Origin: Vespa crabro
Taxonomy: Eukaryota > Arthropoda > Insecta > Hymenoptera > Vespidae
Length of the DNA stretch: 64,000 nucleotides
Assembly (NCBI RefSeq): GCF_910589235.1
Contig: NC_060957.1
Coordinates: 12,178,867-12,242,866 of the forward strand
Reading direction: 5' to 3'
Shown: positions 25,972 through 38,262 of the stretch, piece by piece
How the letters are laid out: every line of letters starts with the position of its first letter
How positions within the stretch are numbered: the stretch's first letter is position 1
Position numbers and translations under genes: made by a program
The notes under the pieces: generated by a model
What the model saw: only the letters and a program-made list of their open reading frames with translations
Told to the model about the DNA's origin: nothing
The model's database searches: none

Positions 25972-27034
25972 ATGATAGGATGTCGTGTCTTCAGGGCAAT
26001 AATATTTATTCTCGTTATTTGGAATTCGATCCTAAATGCAGAGAAAACCAACGAAGAAGTTTCGTTAGAATATGGCAACTCGAAGTATCTTCAATCACAG
26101 AAGTATATGTACTCTTGGACAGGACCTAATGCATTAGCGAGATCCGCTTTGTTAGAGCGTCAAGAAAGATTACAGTATAATTGCGAGGAGATTTTTAGAC
26201 ATAATAATGCTGAAAACGGAACGTTAAGTCCTGAATCCTTTAGAAACATCCTCGTGGACGAACAACACGAGTTACTTTATTGTTATGTACCAAAGGTATA
26301 TATATTTATATATATATATATATACACACATACATATATAAATATATAGCTTTTGAAAATTCTGTAAAAAATTAAAAAAAAAAAAAGATACATTGATCTC
26401 TAATAAATTCATGTGGTAAAAGTATTTTATTAAATTAAAAAGTTTGCTGATTAGGTTACATAAATCAGGTTTAATGTTCACAATTTAATTTCATTAATTA
26501 CGATTATATAATTGTATGAAGAAGAGGTAAAGAGAAAAAAACAAAAAGAACTATTGGTAAGAAGAAAAAATTTGAAAAAATTCGAAATAAATGAATTATA
26601 GATCGAAGAGAAAACGTAAGGCTCGTTTCAAGGATAAATTCTTTTAACTTTCGAATTATATTACAGATTCGTGTGTCTATTATTCACAGAATTATTACAG
26701 TATCCTGCCATTTTACAGGTTGCCTGTACAAACTGGAAACGTGTTTTAATGATCGCCACAGGAAAGTGGTCTGGAAATGATCCTTTAGAAATACCGGCTG
26801 ATCAGGCTCACTCGCCAGGAATTTTTTTAAGATTAAGTAATTACACTGCTTCGGAAATTGAGAAAAAATTAACATCCTACGACAAACTTATAGTCGTTCG
26901 ACATCCATTCGAAAGGCTACTATCAGCTTATAGGAATAAACTGGAAGCGAAGCATGAAAGGAGCTCGAGATATTTTCAAACTCGTTTTGGAAAGAAAATT
27001 ATAAAGGTAATCTACGCTATCCTGTTTCATAAAG

Positions 27035-27071
<37 letters not shown>

Positions 27072-27690
27072 CATTTTATTTTATTTCACTTAAAAGAAAA
27101 TATTTTGCTTTATTTTATTAAAAAAATATTTTTATTTTATTCCATTTATTTATTTATTTATTTTTTTTTTTTTTTTTTTTCGATAGAAGTACAGAGTGAA
27201 TGCTACGCAAGAATCATTGAAAAATGGTGACGATGTTACGTTCAGAGAGTTTGTAGAATTCATTACCAATGATACTGAAAATGGTACGAGGAACGAACAT
27301 TGGAGACCTATATATGAATTATGTCAGCCGTGCGTAGTTAATTACAATCTTGTTAGTAAGTATGAAACCTTGGTGGAAGACGCTACAGAAGTGTTGGAAA
27401 GAATGAATGTCGTCACCGTCAAGTGAGTATAAATTTGCGATTTAAATAAGCTTTATGATTTATATTTGCCCAACCTTGGAATATTTAACATTTAAGATGA
27501 CGATTGTTTTTATTCTTTATTCAGTTTCCCATCGAAACCACAGAGTACCGAGCCAACGTCCAAGAAATTGGATAGATATTATTCAACTTTAAGTTATAAA
27601 CAATTGAGAAAGTTGGAGGATTTGTACAAATTAGATATGAAATTGTTCGATTATTCGCTGGAGGACGTTTTAGGATTTTCTTTAGCTTAA
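25972..27690 (+). CDS. carbohydrate (chondroitin 4-O type, CHST11-like) sulfotransferase
   Basis: Exons 25972-26295, 26719-27006, 27187-27422 and 27525-27690 join in phase to 337 residues. Seen: a short N-terminal signal anchor (about residues 5-20, VFRAIIFILVIWNSIL), giving a type II Golgi topology; the 5'-phosphosulfate-binding motif PKVACTNWKRVL spanning the exon 1/2 junction (about 107-118); and the 3'-phosphate-binding motif VVRHPFERLLSAYRNKL (about 167-183). The remainder has the C-terminal layout of the CHST8/9/11-13 family. Known chemistry: transfer of sulfate from PAPS to GalNAc or a related sugar on a glycan chain in the Golgi lumen. Acceptor sugar specificity cannot be read from the sequence. 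The ATG at 25972 directly follows purine-rich leader sequence. Intron 3 (27007-27186) is unusual, with a long A tract followed by a long T tract. Confidence 0.9.
27007..27186 (+). repeat. poly-A / poly-T bearing intron
   Basis: The third intron of the sulfotransferase gene holds about 36 A in a nearly pure run at 27033-27069 and a T-rich tract ending in about 20 T at 27161-27180, just before the ATAG acceptor. In RNA the two tracts are complementary and could pair, bringing the donor and acceptor close together. Confidence 0.7.
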
Positions 27691-28117
27691 ATTTATAGTG
27701 AGAGAATTAACGTGTACAGAAAACTGAGATTCGATGAATTAAAAGAGATTCAGATTCTGTATCTTTTTTTTTTTTTTATTTTTATTTATTTATATTAGAA
27801 CGATATAAAATAATAGACTAGTTTATCTATTAAGAATTTCTGTCAAGTCACTACGTTATAACAATTTTAATTCTACGCTGATCATTGTCAACAATTTTAT
27901 AATTTGAAATGAGATATATCCGTCGATATTTTTTTGTTCGATGATAGAACGAAGAAATTCGATTGAATTGACTTTGCATTTCTTATATTCAATTTTTCAC
28001 GATTTTTATGTAACGAATTGTAAGCATAAACTCAATTAGAATTGAATTTTAGAATTAGAATTGAAACGTATTCGAATGTCAAATTGATATATTTCATTTG
28101 TATGTGATTGTTTTTCT

Positions 28118-28153
<36 letters not shown>

Positions 28154-29796
28154 ATTTAATACAAATAATTATATTGATTTGGATAAATTATAATTTTCAA
28201 GAATGTCAACGTTCATATTATATTTTTTAGATATTTTATATAATAACATATTAATAAGAATTATGCATTAGGTATTTGTTGAGATTGAAAGGAAACAAAC
28301 GATGCAAAAAAGAAAAATAATGATTTTTTTTTAATATGAAACTAATAAGTTATCGAATAAGGTGGTTTTACGAAAGTCACGAAAAAAATTAAACAACAAA
28401 AAAGAAAAGAACAAAATAATAACGTATTTACGTAACATTTTGATAGAGTTTTGAAACGTATCTGTCGAAAACATTGTTCATCGAAGTCGATGTTTGGTTA
28501 GCGTGCTAAATTTAAATTAGGATTCGAAGATGACGAACGAGATGGGATTTTATACAGACTAACTTTGGATAAAGAGTCGAAGAACCTTAGTCTAATCATA
28601 AAGGAAAACTTACAAGTACGTGCGAGAACGAAAATAACTTTCCATCCGTCAATCAATTTGAAGGACTTTCGAAGAACGAGAGTTTATTGCTACGTCAATG
28701 ATAACGAATGCATAAAAAAGCAATTGGGATGAATTTATGAGCAATGAAAACAGCAACAAATAGATTTAAAAGTATTTAGATTATTTCTCACGTGATAACA
28801 ACAGCCTTATACGCGCTGTTACATTTAAGTGCAAATTAATGTTTTATATGAAAGGTAATGCATTTGTTAATGATGCATTAATTAAATCATGTATTTTCAT
28901 ATGAATTATTAACAAAAAGATTAGTAAAACCTTCGTAAACGAGTAAGGAGATCGTACGATGAAACTTTTTGATAAATCGATCGAAGAAAAAAAAAAATCT
29001 TTCAACGAGTAAGGATCGATTTATTGATTTATTTATTTGTTATAAGGTCAGTAGAAATTGTTAAGACGTAGAACTGTGCTCTATGTGCCACACCTTCGCG
29101 ATTATGCGAACTTCCTACTTATATACGATATAAAAAGCTCAGTATCAAAAAAAAAAAAAAAAAAAAAAAAAAAAGAAAAAAAGAAAAAAAGAAATAATAA
29201 TGATAATAAAATATTCCGTTCTTTGAAATATGTTAATTCTTTCGAAGACCTTCCGAAAACTAGAAACAGCGGGTTCCATTTTTCTTCTAGATTTTTTATT
29301 TCATGGCAAGTAGGAAAAATTGTTTTACATAAAAAAATCGAGGATTAAAGAAAGAAAGAAAGCAAAAAAAACAAAAAAATAAAGAGTAAAGAAACAAAAT
29401 AAGAAATAGAGTGAGACGAGAATATTTATGAAAATTTTCTTTGATCAAATACTATCGTCATTCTCCTCGTCTCTACCCCACTTCTCGCCTCTCCCTTCTA
29501 TCGTCACGTGTAAATCAATTTGGCGCCACACGTGAGGTGACTTCTTGTGTCTCGTTGAAAAAAAAAAAGAAGAAGGAAAAAAAAGAAAAAAGAAAAAAAA
29601 GAAAAAAGAAAAGAAAGAAAGAAAAAGAAAGGAAGAAGAAAAAGAAAAAAAATAAATAAGAATTCTTTTCGGTCTTCTCGTGTCATAAATTCGACACGTG
29701 GGCGTCCATCCGGACGAGGCATTTTGTTTAAAAATAAAAGTCACTTTCCGGCTTAGCGAATGTGAATTTGTCGGTATACGATACATCGATATCAAC

Positions 29797-29851
<55 letters not shown>

Positions 29852-30418
29852 TTCTCTCTTTATGTATCTGGAATTGTACATTTATAATTAAATGAACGAT
29901 CGAACATTAATATCTCGGCTTGTGCCGAATTTTGTAAGCCTTCTCCGGATCTCATTAGTTAGACAGATAATATATGTATTTTGGCTCGGCTAGTTCGAAG
30001 GGTCGATTACCTTTTTCTAAATTTAATATACGATTAGATAATATTTCGATAATAGCGTTTTTTTTCTTTATCTTTTTCTTTTCCTTTTCCTTTTTTCAAT
30101 AGTCTCTTTTTTTGTTTTCTTTTTTTTTTCTTTTTTTTTCTTTTTTTTTTTTTCATTTCAATCGTTCCATCGTAATTGATAATAGATTATATTTCTAATT
30201 CGAAAGAACGAGAAAAAATACGATACGATATTAAACGAGTAATAATGCAAAGGATACGAAATTTAGCTACTGACAAAGATTCTTTTCTAATATTTTATTA
30301 CGGAGATGATTAATCGTTCGAATTTTATATCTCGGTAAATTTTTAGTCTCGAAGGTATAATAACGAGAGAATGAATGCCTTAATATAACTTCGAGGTGGC
30401 CAGAAGCTCTTCTCTCTG

Positions 30419-30456
<38 letters not shown>

Positions 30457-33304
30457 GTGTCTGCTGGTTTCGAATTTTGCTACGACGGTGGTGGAATCGG
30501 AGCTACCAATCCTGGAGCAGAGATTAAACGGTTAAGGAGCTGGCTATCGAATCGAGTGGGGAGAAAAGCTCGACAACGGCAGTTCCTGGAGGAATTTCGG
30601 GATTTCGAACGGGGATCCTTTGCATACGTGATCCAGTCTACGATCGGACGTAAAGTCGTTTAGAACGCTCGTTGCTTTTCAATAGATTTTCTAAACCACG
30701 CGGGGAAGATTACAGATTGATCTAAGAATCTTTTCGTTATCGATCCCAAACGTATACTTCTTCAACGATTGTGAGTAATTATTTGAAAAAAAAAAAAAAA
30801 AAAATGAAAAACATCGATCTCTTTGAGTCCGAATATTTTTTTTTTTTAATATTTTAACGAATATAATTTTATAAGTTCTTTTTTGTATTTTTTGTTTTTT
30901 TTTTGTTTTTTTTTTCTTTACTTTTCTTTTTTTTTTTTTTTTTTAATAAATGAAAGAAATCTTTTCTCGCAGTGCAGTGAATCGTATAGAAGACAGAATC
31001 TAAGATGCCACAGCCAGCGCACGAAACTAAAAACATTCTAACCACTTACCTAATCCTGATATTACTTTTGATCTCTTTATGGTTACTCTACTCGGGGATA
31101 TTTTAATTCCTTAGTTTTTCTCTTTGTCTATATATCTCTCTGTCTCTCTCTCTCTCTCGTTATGGTACGTACATGGAGAAGATTTAATCGTTCGTAATCT
31201 CCTTTATACTTCCCGATCATTTCCTGATAAAAACTTATACTCTATGTCGATTTTTCAGAGTTGAAACATGAAAGACGAAGAATGCGAGTTTCTCAAAGGC
31301 TGGACGACTTTCTCGATCGATACTCAGAAATCGAGAATGGAAAGGATATCGATTATTACACAAGATCAATTTTATATTTTCAAATCCTTCTTGATCTCGC
31401 TCAGATCAAATTCTGACCATCACCGATTCATTGCATAGATTAATATTCATTGTTTAAGTTTCAATAAGTTAAATAAGTTAAAGAATTAATCGAAACAATC
31501 ATGTCATCGGAAATAAATCTTTTTTTTTTTTTCTTTCGTTTCTTTCTTTTTCTTTTTCTTTTTTTTTTTTATTTCGTACGGAGACAGGGAACGAGTGAAA
31601 TTTTCTTTTCTTTTTTTTTTTTTTTCTGTTAGAACGTAATATTTATAATTGTGCCACTTCGTAGAATGTGTGAAATATTTAAAAAAAAAAAAAGAACAAA
31701 AGGAACAAAAGAAAAAAAAAATGGAAAAAAATTTAATACGAAAACGGGTATTCGATGTGTGTGGGTGCAATTGAATGAATGTATTCGTTTCATTGTGTTA
31801 ACGTATTCAATGCTTGTATAAAAGTAACGACAGTGGGTGGAAGGTAACAGACAAATAATTACACATAAAACAATGGTACGATTTATAGGTCAAGGATGAA
31901 TATTCGAAGAATTTGCGATCTAGATAATTTTGAAATATTTTAATAATCTGTATGAATTATTTTATGGGGATAAAATTGGAACGAATTAAATGTCTCGAAT
32001 ATCATGGAATGATATTTCTATTGTTCGCATAAAGTAACATTTTTATTATCAATGTATACAGACAGATATAATGTATAAATATTTTGTATGGAATAATTTG
32101 TGAATAGAGTTTGTGAAATTTAATTTTAGGATGAAAAAGTCAATGGCCGTGAGGATGGAGGAAAAATAAAAAGAAAAGAAAAGAGAAAAATGAAAAGTAT
32201 GGGCCTTGCCATCTGTAGAAAATAAGTAAACGTTTGGATTACATGGACGATGAACATGGAAAGCGTGGGTGTTTATACGAAAATAGCCGATGCTTTTAGT
32301 TCTCTTCTTCGGTGTTTCACTGTTTCACCACTACGTGTACCTACGTTGATACATATAGAAGAGGAAATCAGTATTTTCTATAGAAGATCCGAAAATAACT
32401 GATGAGAAAAACGAAAGGAATATCAATGTTCCTCCTTTAGTCCTGTTCCATCTAAAAAAGCAATAAATAATGACCCGATAGAATGTTTATTCCATCGTTC
32501 GTTTCACAAACGAAAATCATTCGTTACGTAAGTTCCTTATAAATCGTCTAAGTTCCCCCAAGTATTATTCGGCGAAGTTAAATCTCCTGTCAATAAGGAG
32601 AACAAACTTTTCTGCGTTTAATCTCAAGGATAATCTCAAACGTAAATCTTTCTACTTGAAAAATAGATCTAACTCCTATTAGGAATTGTATCAAAATTTA
32701 TCGCGTGTCTATTCGAATCCAAATGTATGCCGTTACGTTAAATTATATATATATATATAATTATATATATATATATATATATATACAATGATTAAATTTA
32801 TACGATTTACTAATCGTTTTTTATGTCAAAAAGAAAATGAAAGAAACCATGATGACATGCACCTTTGCTGATTAATAATTAATACACGTCGTGTGACAAG
32901 AGCATCATGATAATCGTCGTTCAATGGTGGACAACATCAAAGTAGAAACTCGTTGTAATAAATAATTTTACATTCGAGCTCGTGGAAAGACTGGCAGATG
33001 GCCACGTTCCAGTAATCGCTGGAAATAGATCTACTTGCTTTGAATTCAGGTCGTTACGAATAGTATTATCGTGCCCTGTAAACATCATTGCTATATATGT
33101 ATTGACACAAAATTTATAATACAGAAAGAAAATCGATAACATCAAAATGAATTATAATCGACTTCTTTTCTTTTTTTTTTGTTTTTCTTTTTCCCCAATT
33201 TTACTTGAGCCATGAACAAAAGAGACAATCGATATTTCAGAAAAGCTATTCAATGTTTATTATCAACATCAATATGGATTATTCGAGACGTTGTATTAAC
33301 TTAA
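27691..33304. other. 5.6 kb intergenic region with a few exon-like open frames
   Basis: Between the sulfotransferase 3' end and the ppk 3' end I recognise no gene. Poly-A/T tracts (28120-28150, 29145-29175, 30120-30155, 30900-30945), (TC)n at 29795-29850 and 30420-30456, and (TA)n at 32743-32785 dominate. Three non-repetitive open frames stand out: 28502-28732 without ATG, 30457-30663 without ATG, and 31259-31416 after an AG acceptor. None resembles a family I know. They may be chance frames in locally GC-richer DNA or exons of an unrecognised transcript. Confidence 0.4.
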
Positions 33305-34824
33305 TTACAATATGATTTCTTTCTTAAAAATCTTACGAAAAAATAGATAAACGAAGTATAAAATTTCTACGGCGCTGATGATACTACAACCAAGAAATAG
33401 ATTGAATATTCCACCTACTTCAGCTGAAATATATTAAATTAATATTAATATTATATCTGACTTTTTAATTATAATAAATTTGTTCATTGTCAAAGATGAA
33501 ATGTTAACAGTGTAAAAATTGTTTATAATATTATATACCAAGATTTTTCCAATCAATGAAAGTTGATTTCGTTTCGAAGATCATGAAGGCGTCCATTTTC
33601 CAATAAACGTTTAAAATTGTATGTGTAGTCGTTAAATGTTGACTGAAAGGAACAATATTTTTTTTTTTTTTTTTTTCTAATCATAATTAAAAAATTAATA
33701 GATAATAACTTTTCAAGTAATTATATATATGATAAAAAATATCATCGAATATTATTAACAGATATGAAAATAATATGCATAAGTGTATTATATAATTATT
33801 TTCCTTTGATATTTCAATTAATAATATTATTTCCCTTCACCAAAGGTATCTGCGAGTTAAGAAACTCTATCTAGCTTTAGAAACTATTTAGCTTTACGAA
33901 AGTTTATTATGAACTAGTTTTCTAGGTTTATTACGAAAGGCTTTATTACGAACGAGTTTTCTTATTATACGTTTGACGTAGAACACATGTTGGTAAAAAT
34001 ATCGATGTGAAATTTGAATTGCTCACTTTTGAGATTATATAAAAGCTATTAAAGCTATTAGCTATTTTAAACATCGTAATAAAATTTTTTAATATTATTA
34101 ATAATTATTAAAAACATTTTTTATGATTCAATGTTATGAACGTGTAAAAACTTACTAAATCGGTGATAAAGATAATGGTGTTTCTTTCAATAAATATTTA
34201 ATCGACGATATTTGGTATGTTGTATCTTCACAAAGATTTACACAAAAACAATTGTCATAATTCATCGACTTTTTACTTTTCATGTATTTATACAAACACT
34301 TGGTATCATCCAATTCACATAACTGGAAAAGAAAAAAAAAAAAAAGAAAGAAAAAAAGAAAAAAAGAGTATATTATATATCGATTTTGATAATATGAGAT
34401 AATTAATCGATTACCGGAAGTGAAGTATAATTTGCCATTGGTGCATAAATGTAAGGAAGACAATCGCACGCATTGTATATATCTCTGATCAAACAATTAA
34501 CAAAGCAATTTGATTGTTGATATTCGATGAAAAAGTGTAATTGACTTTTTTCGGAATTTAAAATGCAATCGGGTTGTAAAATACCATTGAAGTATTCGTG
34601 ATAAATAGTTGATGGTTTTTTTTTAATAATCGGTTGCACCTCCAGCTAAAAAAATCAGACGTTAGAATAATCATAAAATATTTAGTATCGTTATATATTA
34701 TAATTAAACATGCATATTAATTAACCATTAATCCTTCTCCTTTTTGCAAAGTATATCCAATAGTCTCGGCGTTTGGATAACTCAAAGTGTGATGAATATA
34801 AACCTATAAAATGAGAGAAAAAAA

Positions 34825-34868
<44 letters not shown>

Positions 34869-35714
34869 TAAGTATAATCGAGATAAATTGATTCAATATC
34901 GTACCAAAAGTTTTATATTGTTTATGAAATTCGTAATTTTTGTTTTATTATCTTCGAAGAATAAATCACGATTGAATATTATGGTCAGACCAGATTTTGA
35001 TCCAGAACGAGCCGTACGAAGTACTGGTACTTCTTGATAACGTCTACAAATATTAAGATAATATTAAAAATTATATGATTTAGATATCTTATTTTTTAAC
35101 TATCGATAACTTACGTTTTATATGTCATAAGATGTTCCAAATAATAATTGTAAGAACAACATATTCCGTTATTCGTATAAGACTGTTTTATATAATCAGT
35201 ACAATTTATTTTCTTTTCGTGCCACCAACACGATTCGATCATATTTTCACAAGGATTGAATATTTTCAAAAAATCTATTAATTGCCATTTATTCTCTTTT
35301 AAAAATGCATTAAATTTTTTCAAATGTTCATTGTTTTTTTCAAATTCCAATATGGTTATCTCAGCTCCATATCTGTGAAGGAGAATTCATTTTTAATAGA
35401 TTTCATTTTCTTTTCATTTTTATGATATCTACAAAAATCGATTGGTTTGACATATTCTTTTCATAATACAAAAATTACATTATTTACCTGACGAAGAACA
35501 TCGCTTCCTCGATACTCATATTTTCAGGCAATTTTACATGCCGCATTAAATCCATTTGCGTATTTAGAATAGTCAGTTTGCTAGGACAAATTGTGATAGC
35601 AGGAAATGCGGCGAGAAATATCGGTGCATGAAATGTTTTTACGAAAAATTCTGTCGGATTTTCATCCAAGCGGTACAACAATTTTTTCAACATTATATCT
35701 ATACCTGTTAATAT

Positions 35715-35786
<72 letters not shown>

Positions 35787-36395
35787 TGAAATTTTACAAA
35801 TGTCAATTATATTTCTTAACAATCTATAAAATTTGATTGTTCAAAAACGGACCGACGATTCCAGTGATCATTGTACAAAGCCATATAAATTTTCCCATGT
35901 AACTGGTAACGATAGTTTGCATACCAAGATATTTTACACCATGTAACGAACTAGAATCAGTGAAATCTTGAAGTATCTTTAGGGTAATGCGTTTTTTACG
36001 ATTGGCGTTTGTCGAAATAAGAGTTGACTTGTTTTTCAATCTTTTCTCATCATTGATCTTCTTGACGTCAGGAACATCCTTTTTTATTTTTTCATTGATA
36101 TTCAATTCTACCTGAAAAAATACATTCCGTTAATTAGATCATTGATATAATTGTTATGGAAACAAAACAAAAATATATATATATATATAAAAATTATTGC
36201 AATAATTAAATTACCATAATTGTTTTCGACATATTTATTTATTAGTAACTTTAACTTCTTCCCGTTAACTCTAATCGAATGTAGTTCTTGTTTGTATATG
36301 CCATGAATATGGCGTGCAACAATCGTATTTATATATTTTCTCTTTAGAAATAAATTATTTAAAGTATCCTTGAGATCTGTATTATCGTGTTTCAA
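33305..36395 (-). CDS. ppk: pickpocket-type DEG/ENaC sodium channel subunit (start unresolved)
   Basis: Minus-strand exons: 36395(or beyond)-36215, 36107-35853, 35704-35488, 35372-35115, 35043-34905, 34803-34726, 34645-34415, 34322-34156, 33642-33539 and 33423-33305; all phases close, giving about 582 residues. Seen: the N-terminal gating motif SSLHG (His-Gly), TM1 (MGKFIWLCTMITGIVG...), a cysteine-rich extracellular loop (NPCENMIESCWW, CTDYIKQSYTNNGICCSY, CFVNCLIRDIYNACDCLPY, CELDDTKCLY, CFCVNLCE), and TM2 with GGIFNLFLGCSIISAVEI, whose G-C-S matches the G/S-x-S selectivity filter. Known role: amiloride-sensitive trimeric Na+ channels at the plasma membrane, used in mechano-, chemo- or osmosensation. 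No ATG precedes exon 1 before an in-frame TAA at 36437; the true start is probably in an upstream exon I could not identify. The intron 35705-35852 holds a (TA)n run of about 55 bases. Confidence 0.9.
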
Positions 36396-36754
36396 ATCGC
36401 TATTGTGCGCATTAATATTAAAAATATTTATAATTTATAACATTAAAATAATAATTAGCTACGTTAAACGTATCTTATTCTAATGAACTAGTAGAGCATT
36501 AATTTATGAATCATATAAAAAGATAATATCTATGAGTCAGGTTGTGATCGTCGTTTAATACGACCGATCTTTTATTTACAACTGTTGATAAAAATTTGCT
36601 TTAAAACATCAACTAAGCTTAAACAGAACGTACAAATAAATTAATGGTTGCGTTCAGATATAAAAATATGCCTATTTACAATATAAGAAATCGTCCGCTT
36701 CTTGTGGAAATTATTCTTAGAAAATAATTTTTACAGAACGAGATTTCAACGACA

Positions 36755-36794
<40 letters not shown>

Positions 36795-37033
36795 TATACA
36801 TATATAATGTATATTCTAACATTTATATCAGAATTATACATATTTCAACGTTTATAGTAGAATTATATATATTCCAACATTTATATTAGAATTATGTATA
36901 TATATATATATATATATACTATATATTTATTATATATATATATATTCTAACAACTTATGAATTGAACTTGTAAAAATGATAGAAACGTATCACCGATCTG
37001 TGAGAGATACTTTAGTATCTCCTTAGAATTTGG
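36396..37033 (-). other. spacer between Pka-C3 and ppk with a small minisatellite
   Basis: Both neighbours are transcribed leftwards, so this is the Pka-C3 3' UTR and the ppk 5' region. (TA)n runs lie at 36759-36790 and 36897-36947. Three tandem copies of a 29-30 base unit occupy 36811-36898. The missing 5' exon of ppk may lie here or further upstream; I see no clear candidate. Confidence 0.5.
36811..36898. repeat. three-copy 29-30 bp minisatellite
   Basis: Units begin at 36811, 36841 and 36870 and share a TATTCCAACATTTATATTAG-like core followed by AATTAT; a partial fourth start (TATTCTAACAA) appears near 36941. It lies in the presumed Pka-C3 3' UTR. Confidence 0.7.
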
Positions 37034-38215
37034 CTAAAAGTCTTGGAAGAGTGCCAGTTGGTCAGGTGGTAAAGGTGGTTGAGAACGCCAATCGGTTTCA
37101 GGATAATCATCGAAACAACTAGGATCACCAGGTGCTTTCACTCTTGGCCTTATCGGTGGTGTCAAAGCTCTTTGAGGTACCTGTTCGTGATTCGTTCGTA
37201 TATTAAAATGAATAATTTGTTCGTGCGATAAAGTCCAATGATAAAATAAGAAAAATGAAAGAAAAATGAAAGAAAATAAAATTACCAAGGGCCATTCTAC
37301 TAGCTTGAACCAACGATGCCTCTTAACATCTTCAGCTCCTTGTCTCATATTTCCTAATCTCTTCGTTCTGTCTGCGATGAGTAATTTCTTGATGAGATCT
37401 TTAGCAATGGGATCCATGTGTTTAGGCCATTCTATCCTACCGCTGAGTATTTTCTCATATATTCCAAATGGATTATCATCGAAAAACGGTGGGAATCCAG
37501 CCAACATTTCGTAAATCAGTACACCAAGGGCCCACCAATCAACAGCTTTGTTATGACCTTTATTCTGAATGATTTCCGGCGCCAAATATTCCGGTGTACC
37601 GCAAAGAGTCCAAGTTCTGAAAATTAACGACGTTATTAAATAACGTAGAAGAAAATTAGAAATTTTTTAAGTGACAAATTACGATATAATTAAGTACAAT
37701 CAACGAGTTGATCGTTTGCAATAAGATAGTATGAAAGGTGATTATTATGAGCGCAGATAAATACACCGAAGTATATATCGAGAGGACGAGAGATGACGTT
37801 TTTATTATTTTTCCTTTTTTTTTTTTCTTCTTTTTTTTCGCGTTTATTTATTTTATTTTTTTTTTTTTTTTACGACAAAAGAATAAAAAAAGAAAAATAA
37901 AATAGATTTAACGATCTCACCTATCAGTTAATTTCTTCGAAAAACCAAAGTCGGTAATTTTCAGGTGTCCTTGACTATCGAGAAGTAGATTTTCTGGTTT
38001 TAAGTCTCTATAAATGATGTGCTTGCTGTGAAGGTATTCCAATGCGCAGACGATTTCAGCCGCGTAAAAGCAACTGGTTGGTCCAGAAAATCTTCCGGCT
38101 GCTCTTAAATAAGAAAAGAGTTCGCCACCGGCTACGAATTCGAATAGCATGTAGAGTCTGGCTTCATCTCTACCACTCCAAAGCCTGAAAAATAAAGAGA
38201 GAGAAAGGAAGAGAG

Positions 38216-38262
<47 letters not shown>

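Noticed and set aside
32921..33145. Frames on both strands just past the 3' end of ppk, including a plus-strand stretch with ordinary composition
   Set aside because: Both strands are open over the same short interval, with no splice sites and no similarity; likely chance.
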